Counted from the stretch's first letter, positions 27,847-36,304 are shown. The stretch: 64,000 nucleotides of DNA from CAZAZQ01 sp964489705 (GCA_964489705.1 CAZAZQ010000004.1:116263-180262), one strand, 5' to 3'. Notes: generated by a model not told the origin, from the sequence alone. Program-made: numbers and translations.

Positions 27847-27894
27847 TAAGAATCGCCGGAGAGAAAAAATTTCCGGAAAATTGAGAGAATTCGC

Positions 27895-27922
27895 TTGACA
27901 TCTTTTCGTTTTCCGTTATTTT
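27895..27922 (+). promoter_or_regulatory. Promoter of the polyamine operon, TTGACA-N16-TATTTT
   Basis: Perfect -35 at 27895-27900 and -10 at 27917-27922. The start of transcription would fall near 27929, directly before the two operator-like repeats. Confidence 0.6.
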
Positions 27923-27929
27923 GCCCTAC

Positions 27930-27963
27930 TTTATTAAACAAAATGGTTGTGTTTATTAAACAA
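27930..27963 (+). promoter_or_regulatory. Two operator-like repeats TTTATTAAACAA
   Basis: The 12-mer TTTATTAAACAA occurs at 27930-27941 and 27952-27963, 22 bp apart (two helical turns). The second copy is centred in the palindrome TGTTTA-T-TAAACA. Placed just after the promoter and before an Xre-type regulator gene, they are likely autoregulatory operators. Confidence 0.6.
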
Positions 27964-27988
27964 CAGGTTACGGAGTTGAGCTCAAATA

Positions 27989-28531
27989 ATGAGACTTCGC
28001 ATCGGCAGTAAAATCAAATCCTTGCGGTTGGCATCGGAGTTGACGCAAGAAGAACTGGCAAACCGAGCCCGTTTGACCAAAGGATTCATTTCGCAACTGG
28101 AAAACGACCAGACCTCGATTTCGCTGGAGTCGTTAGCGGATATCCTTGATGCTCTTGGGGTTAGCTTGCCTGAGTTTTTCTCCGACTCCTCCGAGGCGCA
28201 AATAGTGTTCCGCCCGACCGAACGGGTGGCGGTTGACGGAATGGGCGCTTCCCGCTTTGAATTGTTGGTGCCCAGTTCCACCAACAACCTGATGGATCCT
28301 ATTATGGTGGAGTTGCAACCGGGGGAAAGCCTCAAAGACAGCGGACCTCATTCCGGTGAGCAGTTCGGCTACGTCCTGAAAGGAACCGTAACCTTGAAAG
28401 TAAACAAGAAAGTGTTGAAAGTACCGCGGCGCCATTGCTTTTACTTCAAGTCGGACAAGCCGCATCAAATTATGAACAAGAGTGGAAGTGTAGTCTCATT
28501 TTTATGGGTGACCTCACCGCCACAAATGTAA
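27989..28531 (+). CDS. Xre-family regulator with cupin sensor domain
   Basis: 180 aa. An N-terminal helix-turn-helix (LTQEELANRARLTKGFISQLEN, residues about 19-40) is followed by a C-terminal cupin barrel (SGEQFGYVLKGTVTL, HQIMNKSG). This HTH-cupin layout is shared with PuuR and other polyamine or amino-acid regulators. Given the speD, speC and speE genes behind it, it probably senses a polyamine or precursor and controls the operon. The ribosome site is weak. Confidence 0.88.
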   Translation: MRLRIGSKIKSLRLASELTQEELANRARLTKGFISQLENDQTSISLESLADILDALGVSLPEFFSDSSEAQIVFRPTERVAVDGMGASRFELLVPSSTNNLMDPIMVELQPGESLKDSGPHSGEQFGYVLKGTVTLKVNKKVLKVPRRHCFYFKSDKPHQIMNKSGSVVSFLWVTSPPQM

Positions 28532-28565
28532 CCAGAAACCTCAAACTGATGAAGGAGGGATGACA

Positions 28566-28982
28566 ATGAAAATCCTCGGACGACACCTTATCGTCGAACT
28601 CTCTGACTGTAATGGTGGGATTTTGGATAATTTGACGGTGCTCGAAGAATACCTGAAGGAAGCGGTTCGATTATCCGGGGCGACTATCGTGCGTTCGGTT
28701 TTTCATCAGTACACTCCTCAAGGGGTTTCGGGAGTGGTGGTGATTGCCGAGTCCCACTTGTCGATTCATACCTGGCCCGAGTACAATTACGCTGCGGTGG
28801 ATTTTTTCACCTGTGGGGAGAGTGTCGATCCCTACAAGGCGTTTGAGTACATCAAGGAAAAGCTCGGGGCGCAGCATGTGAAGCTCGAAGAGCTCAAGCG
28901 CGGTTTGCCGTCGGAAGATGATGAAATCATCAGCCATAAACCGGCTCAGGATGCCGTTGCCGTAGTTGCAACCACGTCATAA
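28566..28982 (+). CDS. speD: S-adenosylmethionine decarboxylase proenzyme
   Basis: 138 aa from ATG 28566; AGGAGGG lies 5 nt before it, too close to an in-frame ATG at 28560. The self-cleaving pyruvoyl enzyme supplies decarboxylated SAM as aminopropyl donor. The cleavage site is visible as Glu62-Ser63 in ESHLSIHTWPE, with the catalytic His and the FTCG Cys region later. Length fits the bacterial class 1B proenzyme, plus a short extra tail. It is 35 nt after the regulator and in one operon with speC and speE. Confidence 0.95.
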   Translation: MKILGRHLIVELSDCNGGILDNLTVLEEYLKEAVRLSGATIVRSVFHQYTPQGVSGVVVIAESHLSIHTWPEYNYAAVDFFTCGESVDPYKAFEYIKEKLGAQHVKLEELKRGLPSEDDEIISHKPAQDAVAVVATTS

Positions 28983-28998
28983 CGGAAAGGGAAGAGCC

Positions 28999-30168
28999 AT
29001 GACTCATTCGGTCGATTTTTCGGTCATGGAGCAGAGGGCGCTTTCCAACGGGGTCGATACCGCTCTGTTGCGGGAGCTGTTTTCCAGCCGGGAAATTCAG
29101 ACGCCGGTGCTGTTGTTGTCGCGGTCCCAGGTGGGGCGGAATTTTCGCAATTTGAAAACGGCGCTGCCGCGGGTGGAAATTCATTACGCCATCAAGCCCA
29201 ACAATCATGAGGCGATTATACACGAAGTCCACCGACAGGGTGGGAATTTCGATGTCTGCTCCGCGGGAGAAATCGACGCCGTTTTGAAAACCGGTATCAA
29301 CCCGGCGACGCTGGTGCATTCTCATCCGGTGAAGTCTTTATATGAGTTCGACTACGCGGTGGAAAAGGGGCTGGAAATTTTTGTGGTGGACAATCCCGAG
29401 GAAGTCCGCAAATTGTGCCGCTATCACCACAAAAAGCTCAAAATCCTCGTTCGGTTTCGGGTTCATACCAACACTAATGCGGTGGTCAATCTGCAATACA
29501 AGTTCGGCTGTACGGTGGAAGAAGTCCTGCCGTTGGCGCGGATGATAGAACAAACGGGGCACGAGTTTTACGGATTGTGTTTCCATGTCGGTTCCCAGTG
29601 CATCTACAGCGAGAATTACATCAAAGCCATCGAAGCTGCCCATACTCTCATTAACCAGCTCGACATGGAAGGGTTCAACACGCGGTTGTTGGATATCGGC
29701 GGGGGCTTCCCGGTGGAGTATGTTCAGCCGATTCCCTCGACGGATGAGTTTTTCAAGCCGATTGCGGCGGCGTTGGACAAACATATTCGCCCCGGGATTA
29801 AAATCATCAGCGAGCCGGGACGGTTTATCGCCGCCTCACCGGTGACGTTGATTACGACGATTATCGGGAAATCCTTCCGAGACGGAAAGATATGGTACTA
29901 CCTCGATGACGGGTTGTATTCGACGTTCTCAGGGATTGTATATGACCATTGTCAGTACCCGGTGGTAACTCCTCAAACCGGGACACCCAAGCTCTCGGTG
30001 TTGGCGGGTCCGACCTGTGATTCGTTTGATGTGATGTATGACGGGTTGATGATTCCGGAGCATGAGGTCGGTGACCGGATTATGTTCACCGCTACCGGCG
30101 CCTACTGTTCCGTTTCCGGTTCGAATTTTAATGCCTTGCAACGTCCGCGGTATACGATTATTGACTAA
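28999..30168 (+). CDS. speC: Fold-III ornithine decarboxylase-like enzyme
   Basis: 389 aa PLP enzyme of the alanine-racemase fold. ATG 28999 follows GGGAAGAG. Lys66 in HYAIKPNN should carry PLP; HVGS binds phosphate; GGGFP and EPGRF are present; Cys340 in GPTCDSFD is the catalytic Cys of ornithine/lysine decarboxylases. It would make putrescine (or cadaverine) for the aminopropyltransferase encoded next. Substrate choice between ornithine, lysine and carboxynorspermidine is not fixed by these motifs, but the GPTCDS form favours ornithine. Confidence 0.9.
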   Translation: MTHSVDFSVMEQRALSNGVDTALLRELFSSREIQTPVLLLSRSQVGRNFRNLKTALPRVEIHYAIKPNNHEAIIHEVHRQGGNFDVCSAGEIDAVLKTGINPATLVHSHPVKSLYEFDYAVEKGLEIFVVDNPEEVRKLCRYHHKKLKILVRFRVHTNTNAVVNLQYKFGCTVEEVLPLARMIEQTGHEFYGLCFHVGSQCIYSENYIKAIEAAHTLINQLDMEGFNTRLLDIGGGFPVEYVQPIPSTDEFFKPIAAALDKHIRPGIKIISEPGRFIAASPVTLITTIIGKSFRDGKIWYYLDDGLYSTFSGIVYDHCQYPVVTPQTGTPKLSVLAGPTCDSFDVMYDGLMIPEHEVGDRIMFTATGAYCSVSGSNFNALQRPRYTIID

Positions 30169-30278
30169 GTCCCGGCGAAAGTGACTTTTGCATATATTTA
30201 ACAAGTTGACAGATGAGATTCCCCCCTCCGGGGAAGGTAACGACAAATATCTTATGAGCGTGAGGAACTGTTTGAACC

Positions 30279-31169
30279 ATGAATAAAAGAATTGAAGATA
30301 TGTATATCACCGAAGAGGGGATGCACGACCTGTGGAACGTCTGGTACAGCGAACTCCACAACGGTCTTTCCGGGTTTACCGTCAAAGTGGAGCGGATTAT
30401 CGAGTCGCTGGAATCGGAGTATCAGCGCATCGACGTGCTCGACACAAAAGATTTCGGCAAGATGTTGGCGTTGTACGGCTCGTTGATGGTGTGCGACAAC
30501 GACAACAATTCCTACAACGAGATGCTTGCCCATGTCCCGCTGTTTGTGCATCCCGCTCCCAAGAAGGTGCTCATCATCGGCGGCGGCGACTGCGGCACGT
30601 TGACCGAAGTGATGAAACATCCCGAAGTCGAAAGCTGCCGGATGTGTGAAATCGACGCCATGGTGGTCGAGACCGCCAAGAAGCATTTCCCATACCTTGC
30701 CAAGGGCTTGGAAGACCCGCGGGCGGAAGTGGTCTTCCAAGACGGCAAGGAATTCATTCGCAACGGCAAAGAGAAGTATGACGTGATTCTCTTGGATCTG
30801 TCCGATCCGGTCGGTCCGGCGGCAGATCTGTTTCAAAAGGCTTTCCACCAACAAGTGTTTGACCGCCTCAACGAGGACGGCATCATGGTAGCGCAGTCGG
30901 AGTCGCCTTTTTACAATAAGGAAACGGTGCGGGCAATCTTTCGGAATCTGAAGGAGATTTTCCCGCTCGTGCGGATGTATACCTGTTTCATGCCGATTTA
31001 TCCCTCCGGGGTATGGTCGTTTGCTTTTTGCAGTAAAAAATATGATCCGCTTGCGGATTTCGATGAAAAACGGTATGAGCAGTTATCATTGACGACGCGC
31101 TATTACAATGCCGAGACTCATCGGGGTTCTTTCATGTTGCCGGAGTACATAAAGAAGTTGGTGGAGTAA
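30279..31169 (+). CDS. speE: Spermidine synthase-like aminopropyltransferase, divergent
   Basis: 296 aa with the full spermidine-synthase fold: N-terminal beta domain (YQRIDVLDT...FGKMLAL), dcSAM-binding Rossmann domain, catalytic-loop Asp in DLSDPVGPA and the YPSGVWSF end. Several normally conserved positions differ: LDG is LYG (Tyr66), YHEM is YNEM (Asn80) and GGGDGG is GGGDCG (Cys105). The substituted positions line the putrescine and dcSAM sites, so substrate range may be altered. Operon context supports a polyamine role. 110 nt separate it from speC. Confidence 0.85.
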   Translation: MNKRIEDMYITEEGMHDLWNVWYSELHNGLSGFTVKVERIIESLESEYQRIDVLDTKDFGKMLALYGSLMVCDNDNNSYNEMLAHVPLFVHPAPKKVLIIGGGDCGTLTEVMKHPEVESCRMCEIDAMVVETAKKHFPYLAKGLEDPRAEVVFQDGKEFIRNGKEKYDVILLDLSDPVGPAADLFQKAFHQQVFDRLNEDGIMVAQSESPFYNKETVRAIFRNLKEIFPLVRMYTCFMPIYPSGVWSFAFCSKKYDPLADFDEKRYEQLSLTTRYYNAETHRGSFMLPEYIKKLVE

Positions 31170-31230
31170 GGGCTCGAAAAAGGGGAGAGGGAGCTTTTCT
31201 GCGGTGCGATGGGGAGATTAAAGCTCGGAT

Positions 31231-31935
31231 ATGAGTATGGATCCCGTACTTATTATTCAGAATTGTGAGGTCGAGACGGCGGGAACGATTATCGATTTTC
31301 TCACCCAACGACGGCTGGAGTATGCGGTAATCCATTCCTATCGGGGGGACAAGATACCGGATGTTTTGGACTTCGAAACAATTATCAATTTGGGCTGTCC
31401 CTGCTCCATGCAGAACTACCAAGAGCACGATTACTTGAAAAAGCTCTATGAGTTTGTCGAAGAGGTGGTGCTGTTCCGCCGCCCCTATTTGGGGATATGT
31501 TTCGGAGCGCAAATGTTGGCGCAGGCGATGGGAGCGCAGGTGAGGACCAACTATGTCAAGGAAATCGGCACCTACCGAGTTCGTTTGACGCCGCAAGGGT
31601 TTATCGATTCGTTGTTCGAAAATTTCGAACAGGAATTTCCCGTTTTCCAATGGCACGGGGAAACGTTCGGGATTCCACACGGCGCCTTGCTGTTGGTCGA
31701 AGGGCATGACTGCAAACATCAAGTCTTTCGGAAGGGAAACCTGACGGGCGTGCAGTTTCACCTCGAGCCGACCCCCGACGATGTCTCTCGGTGGTGTGAT
31801 GCCTACAAAGAGGAGCTGGAGACTTTCGGTTTGACCAAAGAAGCGGTCGTAAGTCATTTCAAGGAGAACTACGGCACTATCCGCCGCACTAACTTTGAGT
31901 TTTTGGAAAACTTTTTCAATTCCTGCAAGTATTGA
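31231..31935 (+). CDS. Class I glutamine amidotransferase-like protein
   Basis: 234 aa. Cys90 in GICFGAQMLA and His177/Glu179 in QFHLEPT form the class I GATase triad. The synthetase partner domain is absent, so it is a free-standing amidotransferase or gamma-glutamyl hydrolase like PuuD or the GMP-synthase-like COG0518 group. As the last gene of the polyamine operon it could process gamma-glutamyl polyamines; this is inference from position. A weak hairpin TTGCTT/AAGCAA follows about 20 nt downstream. Confidence 0.8.
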   Translation: MSMDPVLIIQNCEVETAGTIIDFLTQRRLEYAVIHSYRGDKIPDVLDFETIINLGCPCSMQNYQEHDYLKKLYEFVEEVVLFRRPYLGICFGAQMLAQAMGAQVRTNYVKEIGTYRVRLTPQGFIDSLFENFEQEFPVFQWHGETFGIPHGALLLVEGHDCKHQVFRKGNLTGVQFHLEPTPDDVSRWCDAYKEELETFGLTKEAVVSHFKENYGTIRRTNFEFLENFFNSCKY

Positions 31936-32012
31936 GCTTATCTTTTCCCATTGCTTTTTAAGCAACACCGGCGGACTTTTGTCTTTTCAAATCGAACCCA
32001 TGACCGACATAT

Positions 32013-32050
32013 AAAAAAGTCACCCACACTCCCCTCGAGTGCAGGTGACT
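32013..32050 (-). terminator. Intrinsic terminator, minus strand
   Basis: A long stem with outer arms AGTCACC/GGTGACT (32018-32050) and a GAGTG/CACTC-type inner part, followed on the minus strand by TTTTTTAT. It would end the TPR-AAA+ regulator transcript, about 350 nt after its stop. Confidence 0.75.
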
Positions 32051-32232
32051 ATGCGCCAAAGAGAAAAGATCAACCAAGCACTATCAGCAGCGCATAGAAG
32101 TAAAAATGACGTTATTCATAATAGCAAGGGTGGTGCCAAAGGCGATTCCGCCGCGGCAGGGACGGCTTAACTTATTGTGTTATGGCTGGTTGGGGTAAAA
32201 CTGCAGAAGTGCTTGCCCGAAGAGCAGAAAGA

Positions 32233-32256
32233 CAATTCGTACGATCGTACGAATTG
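32233..32256. repeat. 24-bp perfect palindrome
   Basis: CAATTCGTACGA followed by its exact reverse complement, with no spacer. It lies between two convergent gene ends. No T-run is attached. It could be a protein-binding site, recombination site or part of a small RNA. Confidence 0.7.
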
Positions 32257-32258
32257 AT

Positions 32259-32307
32259 TTACCGGATGTTTACGGTAAGCGGCTGGAAACCAACCGCTTA
32301 CCGTAAA
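32259..32307. repeat. 14-bp inverted repeat with competing TTACCG arm
   Basis: TTTACGGTAAGCGG (32269-32282) pairs perfectly with 32294-32307 around an 11-nt loop. A further TTACCG at 32259-32264 can pair with the left arm instead, so two exclusive hairpins are possible. The remaining bases of 32051-32404 show no supported gene; a 63-codon frame at 32182 runs through these palindromes and has no ribosome site. Confidence 0.6.
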
Positions 32308-32404
32308 GGCGCCCAAAATTTGTGCGCTCGTATTCTTATCCGAATTAGGACAAGAACACCATCCGTTACGTAGGAGTATCGAGAGTTTTATTTATATCTA
32401 ACCG

Positions 32405-34663
32405 TTACTGGAGAACCACACCTCCTTCCAATCGAATGCCGTAGCGCTTGATTTTCGCCCGCATAGTCGCTTCGTGGATTTTCAGCAGTCGAGCTGCCAA
32501 CGACTTGTTGCCGTTTGCCGCTATGAGCGCTTCGATTATCAGGTTCCGTTCTATCTGTTCCAAGCGCGCAAAGAGGGAATCGTTCGTTGAATTGCCGGGA
32601 GCAGAGAAAAGGGTGCGTGAGATTTCGGTCATGTCGCCTTCGGAAACCAGTTGGGTCATCATTTCCAAGCGGATTACCTTGTTGTAGAGTTCCCGGATGT
32701 TGCCGGGCCAACTGTAGGCAACGAACTGTCGAACCAGTTCCGCCGGAACCGAGTCGTTTTCCTTGAGCAGCTTCCGTTCTTTCAAGAAGTGTTCGAGCAA
32801 CAAGGGGATATCTTCTTTTCGTTCACGCAGAGGAGGAAGGTGGAAAACAAAACCGCTCAGACGGTAGTACAAGTCGCGGCGGAAGGAACCTTCTTCGACC
32901 ATCTTTTCAAGGTCTTTGTTGGTCGCCGCTACGATTTTGATATCCAGCGGCACTTCTTTGGTCGAGCCCAGCGGGATGACGTGGCGCGTCTCCAAAACGC
33001 CGAGCAGCTTCGCCTGGAGCGAAAGGGGAAGGTCACCGATTTCATCCAGGAAGAGAACCCCGCCGTTGGCGGAAACGAACAGCCCCGGCTTGTCCTTGGT
33101 TGCTCCGGTGAAAGCACCTTTCCGGTACCCGAAGAGCTCCGATTCAAGAAGTGTTTCCGGGAAGGAGGAACAATTGAGCGCCACGAACGGAGCGTTAGGG
33201 CGAACGAGAGAATGATACAGCCGTGCCATCTTGTCTTTGCCGACTCCGGTTTCTCCGGTCAAAAGGAGGGGAAGTTCGGAGCGCCCGATGACGGGAAGCT
33301 GGGCGATGAACTGCTTTATCTCGGCATTGTTGGTGAAATACTCGACCGCCTTTGTCGGAGAAGCTCCTCTGATTTTTGCCGGTGTCTTGGTCGGAGCGGA
33401 ATAATCCAGGGAGTCGATATGGCGTTCGACCTCATTGAGTTTGTCGATGATGCCGTTGGCGCGATAGAACTCCTCGGCATGGAAGAGATAGATAAACCGC
33501 TGCTTCTCGGAAAAGGCAGGGGAGGTCCCGGCAAGCAGCAAGGTCTCGGCTTCTTCGAATTGCACACCGGTCTCTTTGAAAATATCCAGCGCTTTTTGGA
33601 AGAAACGGCGAGCGTCGTCCAGTTGTGACCGGGCTTGAGCGATAAGCGCTTTAATCTTCCACAAAGCACCGATTTCTACTTGGTAGTTGTTTCGCGCCAG
33701 AATGGCTTGTGCCCGCATAACGTATTGGCGAGCCAAGGAGTGGTTCTGCTGTCGGAGGGAAACTTCCGCCAAGTGCCGGAGGATACTTCCCGCCAGCGTG
33801 GAAGTGGGCGAGATGCGTTCCGCCAACTGCAAAGCGTTTTGCAGCGCTTTCGCAGCTTCTTCCAGTTCTCCGGTGCGATAGAGGAGTTCGCCGCGGTAGC
33901 TCAATGAGATTATCCAGTCGCGGAGACCTTTACTCTTGTCCAGATAGTCGTCAGCCCTTTCTAAGTACTCCCGAGCGGTTTCGTAGCGGGCTTGTTGGAG
34001 GTGCAGATAGCCTAAAGCAAGGTAAGCGCGGGCGGTTTCCTTCGCATCGTGTTCCTGTCGGGAAAGCTCGAGGTTCATCTTCAGGTGTTCTTCCGCTTTG
34101 CGGAAATTGCCGAGGAAGGTGTAAATCCGTCCGACGTTGCCCAAGAGATAGGCGATGGTTTTGTTGTTGCGGGTCTTCCGGGCGATGTCCAAGGCGTCGA
34201 GAAGGAGCGCCAGGGAATTCTTGAAATCGCCTTGCTTGTAGAAAAGACCGGCTAACAAGTCAAGCGCCCGGGTTTGTTTTTCGTGATTGTCGCGGCGCCG
34301 GAACAGAGATTCGGCGTCACGAAAAGCTCTCTCCGCTTCTTTTATTTCTCCCATATTCAGGAGGATCTCACCTAAAGTGAGAAAAGTTTCCGCAAGAAGT
34401 TCACTCTCGCCTTCCTGCGCAATAATATGTTGTGCCAGACGAGCCGTCTTGAGAGCCGCAGGGTAGTTTGAGAGAGAAGCGTAAGCCATGGCTGCGCGAT
34501 GCAGGATGGTCCCCGCTTCTATGCCACCGAGAGATTCCAGTTCTTCTCGATTGCTCTCGTAATAAGTGATGAGGGCAGCATAGTCCTGCCGATTGATCAA
34601 CGACGCAGCATAATATCCCATGGCATTGCGGAAATCATTGCCGTTGATTCGTGTGTTTCTCAT
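32405..34663 (-). CDS. Sigma-54 activator with TPR sensor region
   Basis: 752 aa. Residues 1 to about 430 are helical tetratricopeptide-like repeats (for example GEILLNMGEIKEAERAFRDA). A sigma-54 AAA+ domain follows: Walker A GETGVGKD (Lys476), sigma-54 loop GAFTGA (516-521), Walker B VLFLDEIGD, sensor RRDLYYRL. A Fis-type helix-turn-helix ends the protein (NGNKSLAARLL). No receiver, GAF or PAS domain is present, so input is probably by protein-protein contact through the TPRs. ATGA overlap with the small secreted-protein gene. A perfect sigma-54 promoter lies close by at 35501, making the flagellar operon a likely target. Confidence 0.9.
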   Translation of the reverse strand: MRNTRINGNDFRNAMGYYAASLINRQDYAALITYYESNREELESLGGIEAGTILHRAAMAYASLSNYPAALKTARLAQHIIAQEGESELLAETFLTLGEILLNMGEIKEAERAFRDAESLFRRRDNHEKQTRALDLLAGLFYKQGDFKNSLALLLDALDIARKTRNNKTIAYLLGNVGRIYTFLGNFRKAEEHLKMNLELSRQEHDAKETARAYLALGYLHLQQARYETAREYLERADDYLDKSKGLRDWIISLSYRGELLYRTGELEEAAKALQNALQLAERISPTSTLAGSILRHLAEVSLRQQNHSLARQYVMRAQAILARNNYQVEIGALWKIKALIAQARSQLDDARRFFQKALDIFKETGVQFEEAETLLLAGTSPAFSEKQRFIYLFHAEEFYRANGIIDKLNEVERHIDSLDYSAPTKTPAKIRGASPTKAVEYFTNNAEIKQFIAQLPVIGRSELPLLLTGETGVGKDKMARLYHSLVRPNAPFVALNCSSFPETLLESELFGYRKGAFTGATKDKPGLFVSANGGVLFLDEIGDLPLSLQAKLLGVLETRHVIPLGSTKEVPLDIKIVAATNKDLEKMVEEGSFRRDLYYRLSGFVFHLPPLRERKEDIPLLLEHFLKERKLLKENDSVPAELVRQFVAYSWPGNIRELYNKVIRLEMMTQLVSEGDMTEISRTLFSAPGNSTNDSLFARLEQIERNLIIEALIAANGNKSLAARLLKIHEATMRAKIKRYGIRLEGGVVLQ

Positions 34664-35019
34664 CTCAAATTACCCTTGTTGTTGGTTTCCGATTGGTTAT
34701 CTGTTGTTTGTTGGTGCAATACGGGGAGGCTGAGGTGGTGCTTTTCGGTTGTGAGTGCTTCGTGTCCCGTCAGCCATTCCATGAAAAGAGTCCCCAACAG
34801 GAAGTTGAGGTCGAAGTATCTTTGGCTGAGGAAAGAATCCCCGCCGGCTTGATCGAATGCCGGGTCACCGATTTCATCAGGATCGCCGCCCCAGGTATGA
34901 TCCTCATTTCTTCCGGGATCGCGATAGTTGTCCGGCTTGGAATTTGCCAGAACACTGGACCCCATCAGCGTCACAATAAGCAACGCTCCCAGCAAAAGCA
35001 TTGAAATGAAACGTTTCAT
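34660..35019 (-). CDS. Small secreted protein coupled to the sigma-54 activator gene
   Basis: 119 aa. AGGAG lies 6 nt before ATG 35019. A clear signal peptide (MKRFISMLLLGALLIV to about VLANS) precedes an acidic, glycine-rich mature part with EDHTWGGDPDEIGDP and a hydrophobic FLLGTLFMEWL segment, then a polar tail. No family recognised. Its stop overlaps the regulator's start (ATGA), so both are made together. It might be a signal or envelope sensor for the TPR regulator, but the two would sit on different sides of the membrane. Confidence 0.7.
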   Translation of the reverse strand: MKRFISMLLLGALLIVTLMGSSVLANSKPDNYRDPGRNEDHTWGGDPDEIGDPAFDQAGGDSFLSQRYFDLNFLLGTLFMEWLTGHEALTTEKHHLSLPVLHQQTTDNQSETNNKGNLR

Positions 35020-35356
35020 CACGTACTCCTACGTTTTGAGTTTATATTTATGGTGAGTTAGTTATCTCAATAAAGGTGGGGAATACCATTCTTAAAAATT
35101 TAAAATTTTTCTGCGCGAGGTGGTTGATCTTGTTGTATTCATTTACAAAATAAAAAAAGCGGACAGCTTTGTCAAACACTTTTTGAGATAACCCTTTTCA
35201 GCGAAAGAAGATAGAAAAAAGGGCAAAGACCCGTTCATCGAATCGAGTAGCGGTGGTGGGTCGATACTCTTATCAGGTACGGTAATGACAGAAACCGTCT
35301 TCTCTTTCGTGTCTTCACTTTTCCACCATTTACTCTCATCGTTTCGTCCAATAGAC

Positions 35357-35378
35357 CTCACCGCTAGGCTGAGGTGAG
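35357..35378. promoter_or_regulatory. Possible upstream activator site CTCACC-N10-GGTGAG
   Basis: A 6-bp inverted repeat centred about 135 bp upstream of the -24 element of the sigma-54 promoter, the usual distance for an enhancer-binding protein. Assignment to the nearby regulator is inference. The rest of 35023-35500 is AT-rich near 35080-35110 and holds no supported gene. Confidence 0.35.
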
Positions 35379-35500
35379 CAATTCTTTCCGGTCGAGAAGG
35401 AAAATTATTCGGGAAATGGTGTGCACGGGAAAACGATGTGAGGGTGAGGAAGGCGGGTAACCCTTTTGTATGTCGTCGCATACGGCAGTCGCGCCGTTTA

Positions 35501-35516
35501 TGGCACACCCCTTGCT
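35501..35516 (+). promoter_or_regulatory. Sigma-54 promoter of the flagellar operon
   Basis: TGGCAC-ACCCC-TTGCT matches the -24/-12 consensus at every key base. Transcription would start near 35527, 30 nt before the first flagellar gene. Confidence 0.9.
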
Positions 35517-35557
35517 TAATGAGACGATGGGAAAATAGTAGTATGTGGAGTTTGTAA

Positions 35558-36304
35558 GTGGCAGACGAACCAAAAAAGAAAGACGACGCTCAAGAGAGCG
35601 ACGCGAAAGAAGCAAAAGCTCCCGCCAAAAAGGGCGGCATAATCAAGTATATCCTTTTCGGAGTCATCGGACTCGTGCTGGTAGGCGGTATCGCTTTTGG
35701 GACGCTCATGTTCTTGGGTGGAGGAGAGCAGGCGGCGGTCAGCGAGGCGGACGGAAACTCCGAGGGAGCGGCGCAGGTTGATTCCGCAACGGAGACAAGC
35801 CACGACGGAGAAGAAGGGGTCGCCGCGGATGAGTTCAGTGAAGAAGAGCTGGATCCGGATCTTCTCGAAATGATAGAGAACAACCTGAACGCGCTCGATT
35901 ATACTCCCGACTCCAGCGAGCTGGAAAGCGAACATCTCGGCATGTCCAAAGAGGATTCCATTAAAGAAGTTAACTGGATAGAGCAAAAGAAAAAAGAGCT
36001 GGCGAAAAAGGAAAAGGAGCTGGCGGCGCGGGAAAAGGAATTACAGCGGCTGGATGCGCAAGTGTCGCAGAAGCTGTTGAAGCTGGAGCAGGCGGAATCG
36101 GCGCGAGTGTCGAATTTGGCGAAACTTTATGACAGCATGGATCCTCGCTCGGTGGCGAAACTGATGGCAAACCTTGACGACAAAACGGTCGTTTCCATCC
36201 TGCCGCGTATGAAAATAAAGAACGCTTCCGCCGTTTTGCAGCTCTTGCCGCCGAAACGGGCGGCGCGCCTCTCCAAGCAGATGATAACGATTGCAGAGAA
36301 GTAG
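35558..36304 (+). CDS. MotE-like flagellar protein
   Basis: 248 aa from GTG 35558 (GGAG 7 nt upstream). A lysine-rich cytoplasmic start, one membrane helix (about residues 28-53), an acidic stretch, a coiled coil of KKEKELAAREKELQRL type (about 140-180) and a C-terminal MgtE-N-like domain (LYDSMDPRSVAKLMANL, VVSILPRM). This is the layout of MotE/YlxF-type proteins, which chaperone or stabilise the stator protein MotC in other bacteria. First gene of the sigma-54 flagellar operon. Confidence 0.75.
   Translation: MADEPKKKDDAQESDAKEAKAPAKKGGIIKYILFGVIGLVLVGGIAFGTLMFLGGGEQAAVSEADGNSEGAAQVDSATETSHDGEEGVAADEFSEEELDPDLLEMIENNLNALDYTPDSSELESEHLGMSKEDSIKEVNWIEQKKKELAKKEKELAAREKELQRLDAQVSQKLLKLEQAESARVSNLAKLYDSMDPRSVAKLMANLDDKTVVSILPRMKIKNASAVLQLLPPKRAARLSKQMITIAEK

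Noticed and set aside
32182..32373. 63-codon plus-strand frame downstream of the polyamine operon
   Set aside because: No ribosome site, runs straight through a 24-bp palindrome and a 14-bp inverted repeat, and has no protein-like pattern.
32368..35034. 11-bp inverted repeats (ACGTAGGAGTA) flanking the regulator pair
   Set aside because: One copy is the ribosome site of the small gene; an 11-bp match is expected by chance in a window of this size, and nothing else marks a mobile element.
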